A stretch of 59,062 nucleotides of DNA from an uncultured Geobacteraceae bacterium (lineage in GTDB: Bacteria; Desulfobacterota; Desulfuromonadia; Geobacterales; Pseudopelobacteraceae): positions 1-59,062 of the forward strand of contig CAINRC010000132.1 in assembly GCA_903852495.1 (NCBI GenBank). The letters are read 5' to 3'. Under the pieces are notes generated by a model that was not told the origin of the DNA, made no database searches, and saw nothing but the letters and a program-made list of their open reading frames with translations. The position numbers and the translations under genes are program-made. The number at the start of each line of letters is the position of its first letter. Position 1 is the first letter of the stretch. Of the stretch, positions 25,671 through 34,514 are shown in pieces.

Positions 25671-27244
25671 GCCCAAACAGTGTGAGCGCATCGGATCAGC
25701 TGGAACTTCTTGCCGGACGGCTTGGCATACACTTCCGCCATGAACTCAAGGCCGACGAAGTTGATACGGATCTGCTGGACAGTATCCCCCTGACATTCGC
25801 CCGGGCTAACTCTATTCTGCCGCTGCGCGAAGTTGACGGTGTTATCACGGTTGCCGTTGCCAATGCCACAGGGCTGCTGCACTGTGACGAACTGCGTCTC
25901 CTGTTCGGCCGCCCCATTGAAGCGGTGCTGGTTCCGGTGTCGATTCTGGCTGATCTCATCAACCACGTGTATGCCGGAGTTTCCGGGACAGCCCGGGAAG
26001 TGCTGCAGGAACTGCAGGGGGATGATCTTTCCACAGTTGCCACAGAGTTGAACAACCCCACTGACCTGCTTGATCTGACCGATGAAGCTCCCGTAATCCG
26101 CCTGCTGAATTCGATCCTTTCGGAAGCGATCAAAGAGCGGGTCAGCGATATCCATATAGAGCCCTATGAGCTGGACCTTCTGGTTCGTTTCCGTATCGAC
26201 GGTATCCTCTACGAAAAACTGTCCCCCCCGAAAATTATCCAGGACGCCCTGATTTCACGCGTCAAAATCATGGCCGGCCTCAACATCGCCGAAAAGCGCC
26301 TGCCTCAGGATGGCCGTATCCGTGTGCGGGTTGCCGGCCGCGATGTTGATATTCGCGTCTCCATCATCCCCACTTACTATGGCGAGCGGGCCGTGCTGCG
26401 GCTACTCGACAAAAAGAAGGGAATCCTTTCATTGGCCGATATCGGCCTGGGAGAGCATGGTGTGCGGACGCTGGAGCGGATGCTTGAGCGGACGAGCGGC
26501 ATTATTCTGGTAACCGGGCCGACCGGAAGCGGAAAATCCACAACACTTTACGCCGCACTGAACAAGGTCAACTCCAGCGAAAAAAATATCATCACCATTG
26601 AAGATCCGATCGAATATCAGATCAGGGGTATCGGCCAGATCCAGGTCAACCCGAAAATCGACCTGACGTTCGCCAGTGGCCTCCGCTCAATTCTCCGTCA
26701 GGACCCGGACATCATCATGGTCGGTGAAATTCGCGACGCCGAAACGGCGGAAATTGCCATTCAGGCCAGTTTAACCGGCCATCTCGTTCTTTCAACACTG
26801 CACACCAATGATGCCGCAACCGCCGTGACCCGCCTGGTTGACATGGGCATTGAACCGTTCATGATCGCCTCCTCGCTGTCAGCCGTGGTCGCCCAGCGTC
26901 TCGTTCGGGTAATCTGTCCCCATTGCCGGGAGGAGTACCGCCCGGTGGAGCAGTACGCCGGCGTCTTTCTGCCTGAAAAACTGTATCGCGGACGGGGGTG
27001 CGACGCCTGCTTCGGCCTCGGTACTCTGGGGCGAACCGCCATCTATGAAATCATGCCGATCGACCAGGAACTCTGCTCCATGATTATTCGCCGTGCCCAT
27101 GCCGGAGAGATCAAGGAATATGCGGTTGCCCATGGCATGAAAACCTTGCGTGACGACGGTATAGCCAGGGCTGCCGCAGGGATCACCACCATCGAAGAGG
27201 TTCTGCGCGTTACCCAGGAAGATTATGCCGACGTTCCGCTATAA
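25667..27244 (+). CDS. gspE: Type II secretion ATPase (GspE)
   Basis: GspE is the cytoplasmic ATPase that powers pseudopilus assembly. The 525-residue protein has an N-terminal GspE/PilB domain (about residues 20-130), Walker A GPTGSGKSTT, an Asp box, Walker B (DPDIIMVGEIRDAETAEIA) and a tetracysteine zinc site (CPHC...CDAC, about residues 420-450) typical of GspE. The ATG overlaps the gspD stop by four bases, and the next gene starts inside its last codons. PilB-type ATPases are related, but the position directly after a secretin gene and before GspF favours the type II assignment. Confidence 0.95.
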   Translation: MSPNSVSASDQLELLAGRLGIHFRHELKADEVDTDLLDSIPLTFARANSILPLREVDGVITVAVANATGLLHCDELRLLFGRPIEAVLVPVSILADLINHVYAGVSGTAREVLQELQGDDLSTVATELNNPTDLLDLTDEAPVIRLLNSILSEAIKERVSDIHIEPYELDLLVRFRIDGILYEKLSPPKIIQDALISRVKIMAGLNIAEKRLPQDGRIRVRVAGRDVDIRVSIIPTYYGERAVLRLLDKKKGILSLADIGLGEHGVRTLERMLERTSGIILVTGPTGSGKSTTLYAALNKVNSSEKNIITIEDPIEYQIRGIGQIQVNPKIDLTFASGLRSILRQDPDIIMVGEIRDAETAEIAIQASLTGHLVLSTLHTNDAATAVTRLVDMGIEPFMIASSLSAVVAQRLVRVICPHCREEYRPVEQYAGVFLPEKLYRGRGCDACFGLGTLGRTAIYEIMPIDQELCSMIIRRAHAGEIKEYAVAHGMKTLRDDGIARAAAGITTIEEVLRVTQEDYADVPL

Positions 27245-28436
27245 AGCCTACAGTGCCACCGGTTCTTCGGTTTCCGGCACACTGGAGGCCGATTCCGAGC
27301 GGCAGGCCATGCTGCAGCTCAAAGGGAAGGGGCTGCTGGCACGTGAAGTGACGGAAGAGGGGGGTGCGGCAGACCGCGCCCGGTCATTTTCCTTCCGCCG
27401 TGGCGTGCCGACCGATGAATTGTCGCTCTTTACACGCCGTCTTGCCACACTGGTTGCGTCATCTGTACCGCTCTTTGAAGCCATGGGATCGCTCTGCGAA
27501 CAGGAAGAGAGCGGACTTCTTCGTCAGGCTCTGGTTCGGGTAAAAGAGCGCATCGCCGAGGGGGCCTCACTATCACGGGCGCTGGCAGCGGAACCGGATA
27601 TCTTCGGTGAAAGCTATGTCAGCATGGTGGCGGCCGGCGAGGCCGGGGGCGCTCTTGATGCTGTGCTGGAACGGCTCGCCGATTTTCTCGAGGAGCAGGA
27701 ACAGGTCCGCAGTAAGGTGACCTCTGCCCTGGCCTATCCGATCCTGATGGTTCTGGTTGGCGGCGGGGTCATGCTGTTCCTGCTGACCGTTGTTATCCCC
27801 CGCATCGTAACCATTTTTGAAGACAGCAAAGCCGCCCTGCCGCTCATCACCATCATCCTGATCAAACTCAGCCATTTTCTGCAAGGGTACTGGTGGATCC
27901 CCGCCTCCCTGATCATCGCCTCGGTTCCCCTGTATCGTGCCGCCATGAAGCGCGACCATCTCCGCCTCAAACGCGACGCCCTGCTGCTTCAGCTGCCGAT
28001 GGCCGGCGGGATGGTGCAGCGTCTGATCCTGTCCCGCTTCGCCCGTGTTCTGGGACTGCTGCTTTCCAGCGGGGTCCCGATCATGAAGGCTCTGGAGATC
28101 ACCGGAGAGGTTGTCGTCAACCGGGTCTACCGCACGTTTCTGCGGGGGGTAATGGAGGATGTGGCGCAAGGGGGCAGCCTGTCCGGGAGTTTGAAGAAGA
28201 GCCCGTTGTTCCCACCGCTTTTGGTGCATCTGGCAGGTGTTGGCGAGAAAAGCGGTAATCTCGACGTGATGCTGGTGAAAGCCGGCGTCGCCTATGAACG
28301 GGAATTCAGCGCCCGCTTGACCCGTTTGATGGGACTCATGGAACCGCTGCTGGTTCTGGCGATGGGGCTGGCGGTCGGAATCGTTGTGCTGGCGGTGCTG
28401 CTGCCGATTTTTGAGCTGAACCAGCTGATAAAATAA
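27225..28436 (+). CDS. gspF: Type II secretion inner-membrane platform protein (GspF)
   Basis: GspF is the polytopic platform protein through which GspE drives pseudopilus growth. The 403 residues contain two T2SSF repeats (about 68-195 and 270-395), each a helical bundle preceding membrane helices, with three transmembrane helices near residues 165-190, 220-240 and 375-400. The start MPTFRYKAYSATG is the usual GspF beginning and lies 20 bases inside the end of gspE, in a different frame. The run of secretion genes stops here: no gspG, H, I, J, K, L or M follows. Next is an unrelated sugar phosphomutase, 65 bases downstream. Confidence 0.94.
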   Translation: MPTFRYKAYSATGSSVSGTLEADSERQAMLQLKGKGLLAREVTEEGGAADRARSFSFRRGVPTDELSLFTRRLATLVASSVPLFEAMGSLCEQEESGLLRQALVRVKERIAEGASLSRALAAEPDIFGESYVSMVAAGEAGGALDAVLERLADFLEEQEQVRSKVTSALAYPILMVLVGGGVMLFLLTVVIPRIVTIFEDSKAALPLITIILIKLSHFLQGYWWIPASLIIASVPLYRAAMKRDHLRLKRDALLLQLPMAGGMVQRLILSRFARVLGLLLSSGVPIMKALEITGEVVVNRVYRTFLRGVMEDVAQGGSLSGSLKKSPLFPPLLVHLAGVGEKSGNLDVMLVKAGVAYEREFSARLTRLMGLMEPLLVLAMGLAVGIVVLAVLLPIFELNQLIK

Positions 28437-28501
28437 CAACAGAACAATCCCGCCCCGGCAGTTTCCGCATAACTACACAAATGCAATTTTATGGAGGGAC
28501 A

Positions 28502-29917
28502 ATGCAGATCAAATTTGGTACCGATGGCTGGCGTGGCGTGATTGCCCGTGATTTTACCTTTGAAAATCTTTCCTGGGTGGCACAGGCCACCATGGATTAT
28601 CTTAACCGCGAAGGGCTGGGGGAAAAGGGGCTGATCATCGGCTATGACCGCCGTTTCATGTCGCGGGATTTTGCCCGGCGTGTGGCGGAGATTGCGGCCG
28701 GTAACAGCATCCGTGTGCGTTTGACGGAAGATTATGCCCCGACTCCGGCGGTGTCATGGGCGGTGCGTCAGTTCGGCGCCGGCGCAGGGGTAATGATAAC
28801 GGCAAGTCATAACCCGCCGGAGTATAACGGCTTCAAGGTTAAAGAGGCCTTTGGCGGCTCCGCCCTCCCCGAAACAACCGGAATTCTCGAAGAGATCGTG
28901 CGCTACAATATGGAAAACGGCCGGCGAATCCTCGCCCTGCCGTACGACGAAGCGCTGAAAAACGGTATGGTGGCGCTATTTGATCCCAGCGAGGGGTATT
29001 TCCACCAGATCAGCCGCTATGTTGACCTCGATCTGATCGCAAAAGCGGGCATCAGTGCGGTGGTCGATCCGATGTATGGAGCCGGCTGCGGTTTCATACC
29101 GCGCCTCCTCCCCGGAGTTGACGAAATTCACGGTATTGAAAACCCCTCGTTCGGCGGACAGCCGCCCGAGCCGATCGGCCAGAATCTGCAGGAATTATCC
29201 GCTCTGCTGAAAAGCGGAAAATACCGGGTCGGGCTGGCACTGGACGGCGACGCCGACCGGATCGGCGCAGTTGACGAAAATGGTGACTTTTTCTCCTCCC
29301 ATTGCATCTTCACCGTCGTTCTCCGCCATCTGATCGAGTATAAAAAACTGACCGGTGCGGTGGTCAAAACCGTATCAACCACCCGTATGGTAGATCTGCT
29401 GGCCGAAAAATTCGGCCTGGAGCTTTTTGAAACACCGATCGGCTTCAAGCATATCTGCGCATTGATGCTGGAGCGCGATATTCTCATGGGGGGCGAGGAG
29501 TCCGGAGGGCTGGGGGTAAAGGGGCACATTCCGGAGCGGGACGGCATCCTGCTCGGGCTGCTGCTGCTGGAAGCGGTGGCGGTCAGCGGCAAGGGGCTTC
29601 GGGCGCTCCTTGAGGAGACAATGGACGAAATCGGACATTTCTACTATCAGCGAATTGACCGCCGTATTGAAGATGCGGCCAAAGAAAAGCTGATCGGGCA
29701 ACTGCGCACAAATCCTCCCACGACCATTGATGGTCAGCGGGTGACGGCGACCAATTTCAGCGACGGTTTTAAATTCATCTTTGAAAGCGGTGACTGGCTG
29801 CTGATCCGCCCCTCCGGGACGGAACCGGTCCTGCGCCTGTACAGTGAGGCGGGCAGTCAGGAACAGGTGGAACGGTTCCTGCGCCAGGCGGTCGCTATCG
29901 CCGGCAGCAGCTGCTGA
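28502..29917 (+). CDS. Phosphoglucomutase/phosphomannomutase family protein
   Basis: The 471-residue enzyme belongs to the alpha-D-phosphohexomutase family. It has the catalytic phosphoserine loop (TASHNPPEYNGFK, Ser around residue 103), the Mg-binding DGDADR motif (around residue 250) and the sugar-specificity loop (GGEESGG). The C-terminal phosphate-binding segment RPSGTEPVLRLY is intact. Such enzymes exchange phosphate between C1 and C6 of glucose, mannose or glucosamine; which sugar is used cannot be decided by eye. The ATG at 28502 is preceded by GGAGGG; an in-frame ATG at 28481 overlaps that site. The downstream RND adaptor gene begins 32 bases after its stop. Confidence 0.93.
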   Translation: MQIKFGTDGWRGVIARDFTFENLSWVAQATMDYLNREGLGEKGLIIGYDRRFMSRDFARRVAEIAAGNSIRVRLTEDYAPTPAVSWAVRQFGAGAGVMITASHNPPEYNGFKVKEAFGGSALPETTGILEEIVRYNMENGRRILALPYDEALKNGMVALFDPSEGYFHQISRYVDLDLIAKAGISAVVDPMYGAGCGFIPRLLPGVDEIHGIENPSFGGQPPEPIGQNLQELSALLKSGKYRVGLALDGDADRIGAVDENGDFFSSHCIFTVVLRHLIEYKKLTGAVVKTVSTTRMVDLLAEKFGLELFETPIGFKHICALMLERDILMGGEESGGLGVKGHIPERDGILLGLLLLEAVAVSGKGLRALLEETMDEIGHFYYQRIDRRIEDAAKEKLIGQLRTNPPTTIDGQRVTATNFSDGFKFIFESGDWLLIRPSGTEPVLRLYSEAGSQEQVERFLRQAVAIAGSSC

Positions 29918-29949
29918 CAGAATATGTGTATGTGGACAAGGAGCTTCAG

Positions 29950-31101
29950 ATGAAGCGAATAGCGGCACTAATTTTTCTGGTGGCGGCACTGTCGGGTATC
30001 ACCGCCTGCAGTAAAAACGATGCGGAAAAGAAAGCGGCGACGGCCAAACCGCCGGTGGCGGTTGAGGTACGGGCCGCGACGGTATCGGGAGTGTCGGACG
30101 GCATACAGGTGACCGGCAGTCTGGAGCCAAAGTTTTCGGTGGATGTGAAAACCCAGATACCGGGTCTGGTCACGGAGGTCATGGTCTCTGAATGGGTTCA
30201 TGTCCGGAAGGGGCAGCTGCTGGTACGTATTGATGTTGCCGAAACCGAAGCGCAGGTCAAGCGGGCTGAAGCCGGAATCGTCTCGGCCAGGGCAAATCTG
30301 GTGCAGGCGCAGGTCTCAGCCAACCGCGCCGACCGTGAACTGGCTCGTGTCCTCAAGCTGAAAGAATCCGGTCTGGCCACCCAACAGGCCGTCGATGATG
30401 CCCGAAGTGAAGCAGAGGCGGCCCGGGCAAGGGTCGGTGTAGCGGTGGCCCAGATTACTGTTTCTGAAGAGGAGCGCCGTCAGGGGGTGGCCCGTCAGGC
30501 AAAGGGACTGGTCGTGGCGCCGTTTGATGGTACCGTTGCCCTGCGTGATGTCAATGTCGGTGATCTGGCCAGTGACGCGGCGACGTCCAAACCGGTTTTT
30601 CGCATTGTGGACAACCGGCTGCTCAACCTGACCGTTACCGTTCCGTCTGTGGATTCCGGCCGCATCAAGGTCGGTCAGCCCCTGGAGTTTATGGTCGATT
30701 CCCAGGCGGGGCGCACGTTCACCGGTACAGTTAAGTATATCAACCCGGAGCTTTCTTCGGCGGACCGTTCGCTCAAAGTTGTTGCTGAAGTGCGTAACGT
30801 GCCGGAACAACTGAAGGGGGGGCTCTTCGTCAAGGGGCGCATCGTTACCGGCACCCGTTCAGAGGTGGTGCAGGTGCCGCGCAGCGCACTTGCTTCCCTG
30901 GACATTCAGGCGAAGAAAGGTAGCCTGTTCATCGTGGCAAACGGTACGGCTCACAAGCGTGAGGTGCAGAGCGGCGTAGTGAACGGAGATATGGTGGAGA
31001 TCGTTTCCGGGCTTAACGCGGGTGAACAGTATGTCGTTCGGGGTGGCTTCAATCTACAGGACGGCGAAAAGGTTGCGGTGGCGCCGGTACCCGGGAAGTG
31101 A
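29950..31101 (+). CDS. RND efflux periplasmic adaptor (membrane fusion protein), lipoprotein
   Basis: This 383-residue protein is the adaptor that links an inner-membrane RND pump to an outer-membrane channel. It starts MKRIAALIFLVAALSGITACSK with a lipobox ending at Cys20, followed by a lipoyl half (VTGSLEPKFSVDVKTQIPGLVTEVMVSEWVHVRKGQLLVRID), a coiled-coil hairpin (about residues 95-165), the second lipoyl half and beta-barrel domains. The ATG at 29950 is preceded by AAGGAG; an ATG at 29926 adds eight residues with no support. A 314-bp gap that contains a nested repeat separates it from the pump gene, although the two clearly belong to one system. Confidence 0.93.
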   Translation: MKRIAALIFLVAALSGITACSKNDAEKKAATAKPPVAVEVRAATVSGVSDGIQVTGSLEPKFSVDVKTQIPGLVTEVMVSEWVHVRKGQLLVRIDVAETEAQVKRAEAGIVSARANLVQAQVSANRADRELARVLKLKESGLATQQAVDDARSEAEAARARVGVAVAQITVSEEERRQGVARQAKGLVVAPFDGTVALRDVNVGDLASDAATSKPVFRIVDNRLLNLTVTVPSVDSGRIKVGQPLEFMVDSQAGRTFTGTVKYINPELSSADRSLKVVAEVRNVPEQLKGGLFVKGRIVTGTRSEVVQVPRSALASLDIQAKKGSLFIVANGTAHKREVQSGVVNGDMVEIVSGLNAGEQYVVRGGFNLQDGEKVAVAPVPGK

Positions 31102-31104
31102 CTG

Positions 31105-31367
31105 GTACTCTAGAACATTTAAAAGTTCCCCCCGCCCCTTGCCGGCATAAACGCTAACTTTAAGTTTTCAGTTCCTTCCCTTTCAAGGGGAAGGTTAGGA
31201 TGGGGATGGGGTTGTCTTAATAACTTGTTGAAATCACACAATCTACCCCATCCCCACCCCGACCCTCCCCTTGAAAGGGAGGGAGAAAATCAAGAGCATT
31301 TTTGCGTAAGTTAGCGCCTATGCCCCTTGCGGACCCTCTGGGGCTTAAAGGAGGGGAAGCTAACAGC
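31105..31367. repeat. Composite repeat: MITE-like element with a nested inverted-repeat insert
   Basis: The left part (31105-31141) matches the left end of the element at 17061, and the right part ends in the same GGGGAAGCTAACAGC block as that element (17103-17117). Between them is a 181-bp stretch (31142-31322) absent from the other copy. It has inverted ends GGCATAAACGCTAACTT (31144-31160) and AAGTTAGCGCCTATGCC (31308-31324), matching at 15 of 17 positions, and an inner G/C-rich inverted repeat of about 36 bp (31178-31213 against 31244-31280). CCCCTTG (31135-31141 and 31323-31329) lies on both sides, as a target duplication would. The element fills most of the 314-bp gap between the adaptor and pump genes; I see no gene in it. 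Confidence 0.7.
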
Positions 31368-31415
31368 TAAACCAAACCGGGCGGCTCTGGTTGTTAATAG
31401 GAAAAAGGAAGCATC

Positions 31416-34400
31416 ATGATTCTTTCCAACACCTCCATAAAGCGCCCCATCTTTGCCACGGTCATGGTTCTGGCACTGGTCATACTCGGCATCTTTTCCT
31501 ACCGTCGCCTTTCCGTGGAGATGTTCCCCAATGTTGAATTTCCGGTAGTTTCCGTTGTCACCACCTTTTCCGGTGCTTCGCCGGAAACGGTTGAGCGGGA
31601 AGTTTCACGGCGCATCGAGGAGGCTGTCAACGAGATCGCCGGGGTAAAGCATGTATTTTCCACCTCACGGGAAGGGGTCTCATCGGTTGTCGTGGAATTC
31701 CGACTGGAGGAGAAGGTAAACGAAGCGGCCCAGGAGGTGCGGGCCAAAATTTCCTCCATACGGGGTAACCTCCCCACGTCCATAGAAGAGCCGATCATCC
31801 AGAAACTTGATTTTAACGCCTCGCCGATTGCGGCGCTGGCGGTTGAGTCCACCGTGCTGTCGCAGCGGGAGCTTACGACGCTGGTGGAAAAGAAGATCAA
31901 GAAGCGTTTCGAGGGGGTGGTCGGTGTTGGCAAGGTCGATATGGCCGGCGGACAGAAGCGGGAGGTAAACATCGATCTCGACCCGGCCCGTCTTGACGCG
32001 CTCAGGCTCGGCGTCAATGATATCGTGGCCGGTATCCGATCCGAAAACACCAACACCCCGCTGGGGCGCATCACCCGGGGGACGGCGGAATATCCGCTGC
32101 GGATAGAGGGGAAGCCGGACCGGGTTGACCAGTACCGCCGCATGACCGTGGCCCAGAGAAACGGTCGGCCGATCACGCTGGGCGAGGTTGCCCAGGTGCA
32201 TGACGGCGTTGAAGAAAAACGGGAACTGGCGCTGGTGAACGGCAAGCCGGCCATCGGTCTCGACATTTACAAGCAGTCGGGCGGCAACCAGGTCGAACTG
32301 GTGGATATGGTCAAAAAGGTCATGAACAAACTGCAGAAGGAACTCCCCCCGGGAGTAACCCTGTCTTTGGTGCGTGACGGTTCGATCATGACGCGCGAAT
32401 CGCTGTCCGACGTCAAGCAGACCCTGCTCATCGGCGGCATCCTGACGGTGCTGATTATCTTCTGTTTCATAAACTCCTGGCGTTCCACGGTTATTACCGG
32501 CGTGACGCTGCCTATCTCGGTCATTTCCTCGTTTATCATCATGAATGCGCTCGGCATGACACTGAATGTCATGACCCTGATGGCACTTTCCCTGGCAATC
32601 GGCATGCTGATCGACGATGCCATCGTTGTGCGGGAGAATATCGTCCGCCATCTGGAAATGGGGCAGGAACATATGGAGGCGGCCCGGCTCGGTACGGCGG
32701 AGATCGGACTGGCGGTTTTTGCCACCTCCATGTCCATCATCGCGGTGTTCGTTCCGGTGGCCTTCATGAAGGGGATTGTCGGGCGGTTTTTCTACCAGTT
32801 CGGCATCAGCGTCGCCTTTGCCGTGCTGGTGTCCCTGTTTGTTTCGTTCACTCTTGACCCGATGCTTTCCTCCCGCTGGCACGACCCCTCCATAAACCTG
32901 AAGGGGAAACGGAGCAGTATAGCGCGCTATCTGGAAATATTCAATTTATGGTTTGACAGAACTGCCGACCGATACCGGGGGGCCATCGCCTGGGCATTGG
33001 ACCACCGGAAAAGCGTCATGGCGCTCGCTGCTGCCGCCTTTGTCGCCGGACTCGTTATTTTCAGTACACTGGAATCTTCATTCATGGCTCCGGAGGACAA
33101 GGGGGAGTTTCAGATTTCCTTTAAAACGGCGCCGGACGCTTCGATCGTGGAGAGTGAGGATCGTATGAATGCTGTCCTGGCAGTGGTCAGGGCTACTCCG
33201 GAGGTCGATCACACCTATGCCACTATCGGCGCGGGGGACAGCGGCACGGTGCGTGACGGTCTGCTGTACGTAAAGCTCAAGGAACGGAAGGAGCGGACCA
33301 GAAATCAGTTCACGCTGCAGCGGGAAGTACGGGAGCGACTGCAGAAGGTGGCGGGCATTACCTTCTCCATTGAAGAGGTCGGGCAGATCGGCGGTGCGCA
33401 AAAGCCGCTCAATGTCAATCTCAAGGGGGATGATCTGACTGTCCTCAAACAGCTTGGTGTCCGCCTGAAAAATGAACTGTACAAGGTGCGGGGTATTGTC
33501 GATATCTCCATGACGCTGGAAAATGATATCCCCGAATACCGGCTGCGGGTTGACCGGGACAAGGCACTGTCCGCCGGGGTCACAACGAGCGATATCGTTG
33601 CGGCGGTCGGCCGTTTGGTGGGGGGCGCTGCGATTTCCACCTATGAGGATGAGGATGGCGATGCGGTTGACCTGCGTGTGCGCATGCCGGGACAGCTGCG
33701 CCAGAATGCGGCACAGGTTATGGATCTGAAAGTGTCCGTGGCGGACGGCAGCGGCGGAGTAAAGCTGATACCGATCTCCAGCCTGACCAGCACGGTGACC
33801 GCCGCCTCGCCGACGGAGATAAACCGGCGCGATCTGGCCCGACAGGTGACGGTCAGCGCCAACCTTGACCGTCTGCCGATCGGCACGGCAGCCACCTACG
33901 TCGAGGCGGCTGCCAAACGGATCAATATGCCCCCCGGGTATTCCATAAACCTGTCCGGCGAGGCGGAGGACATGGCTGAATCGTTCGGCTATATGGGAGA
34001 ATCGCTGCTTCTGGCGGTGCTGTTTGTGTACCTGATTCTGGCCGCCCAGTTTGAATCATTCTTTGAGCCGCTGGCCATCATGCTGTCGCTGCCGCTTTCC
34101 ATTGTCGGCATGGCCGGTATGCTCAAGCTGACCGGCGATACAATCAACATCATGTCGCTGATCGGGCTGATCATGCTTATGGGGCTGGTAACCAAGAACG
34201 CGATCCTGCTGGTGGATTACGCCAAGGTACTGCAGCGCCGGGACGGCATGGCCCGCCGTGAGGCGGTGATACTGGCCGGCCGGACCCGTCTCCGCCCGAT
34301 CATCATGACCACCCTGGCGATGATATTCGGCATGATGCCGTTGTTTCTGGCTATCGGCGCCGGGGCCGAAGGACGCGCCCCCATGGCCCGCGCCGTGGTG

Positions 34401-34514
34401 GGCGGTCTGCTGACTTCAACCCTGCTGACGTTGCTGGTGGTGCCGGTCATGTACACCCTGATGGACGATCTGGGGAGCTGGCTGAAGCGGCGCTGGAACC
34501 GGCACAATGTCTGA
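31416..34514 (+). CDS. RND-family multidrug efflux pump (HAE1/AcrB type)
   Basis: This 1032-residue inner-membrane proton-driven pump has the RND layout of two halves, each a membrane helix followed by a large periplasmic domain and then helices. Signatures include the N-terminus SIKRPIFATVMVLALVILGIF, the second-half conserved FESFFEPLAIMLSLPLSIVG, and helix-4 acidic residues in ALSLAIGMLIDDAIVVREN (two Asp and a Glu), needed for proton translocation. Length and the LIDDAIVV motif place it in the hydrophobe/amphiphile exporter group (HAE1), not the heavy-metal group. GGAA precedes the ATG. It ends over the start of the pabBC gene by eight bases, and the outer-membrane channel gene follows that. 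Confidence 0.95.
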   Translation: MILSNTSIKRPIFATVMVLALVILGIFSYRRLSVEMFPNVEFPVVSVVTTFSGASPETVEREVSRRIEEAVNEIAGVKHVFSTSREGVSSVVVEFRLEEKVNEAAQEVRAKISSIRGNLPTSIEEPIIQKLDFNASPIAALAVESTVLSQRELTTLVEKKIKKRFEGVVGVGKVDMAGGQKREVNIDLDPARLDALRLGVNDIVAGIRSENTNTPLGRITRGTAEYPLRIEGKPDRVDQYRRMTVAQRNGRPITLGEVAQVHDGVEEKRELALVNGKPAIGLDIYKQSGGNQVELVDMVKKVMNKLQKELPPGVTLSLVRDGSIMTRESLSDVKQTLLIGGILTVLIIFCFINSWRSTVITGVTLPISVISSFIIMNALGMTLNVMTLMALSLAIGMLIDDAIVVRENIVRHLEMGQEHMEAARLGTAEIGLAVFATSMSIIAVFVPVAFMKGIVGRFFYQFGISVAFAVLVSLFVSFTLDPMLSSRWHDPSINLKGKRSSIARYLEIFNLWFDRTADRYRGAIAWALDHRKSVMALAAAAFVAGLVIFSTLESSFMAPEDKGEFQISFKTAPDASIVESEDRMNAVLAVVRATPEVDHTYATIGAGDSGTVRDGLLYVKLKERKERTRNQFTLQREVRERLQKVAGITFSIEEVGQIGGAQKPLNVNLKGDDLTVLKQLGVRLKNELYKVRGIVDISMTLENDIPEYRLRVDRDKALSAGVTTSDIVAAVGRLVGGAAISTYEDEDGDAVDLRVRMPGQLRQNAAQVMDLKVSVADGSGGVKLIPISSLTSTVTAASPTEINRRDLARQVTVSANLDRLPIGTAATYVEAAAKRINMPPGYSINLSGEAEDMAESFGYMGESLLLAVLFVYLILAAQFESFFEPLAIMLSLPLSIVGMAGMLKLTGDTINIMSLIGLIMLMGLVTKNAILLVDYAKVLQRRDGMARREAVILAGRTRLRPIIMTTLAMIFGMMPLFLAIGAGAEGRAPMARAVVGGLLTSTLLTLLVVPVMYTLMDDLGSWLKRRWNRHNV

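Noticed and set aside
31680-32882. Long antisense open frame across the RND pump
   Set aside because: The pump is unmistakable; the antisense product is a composition artefact.
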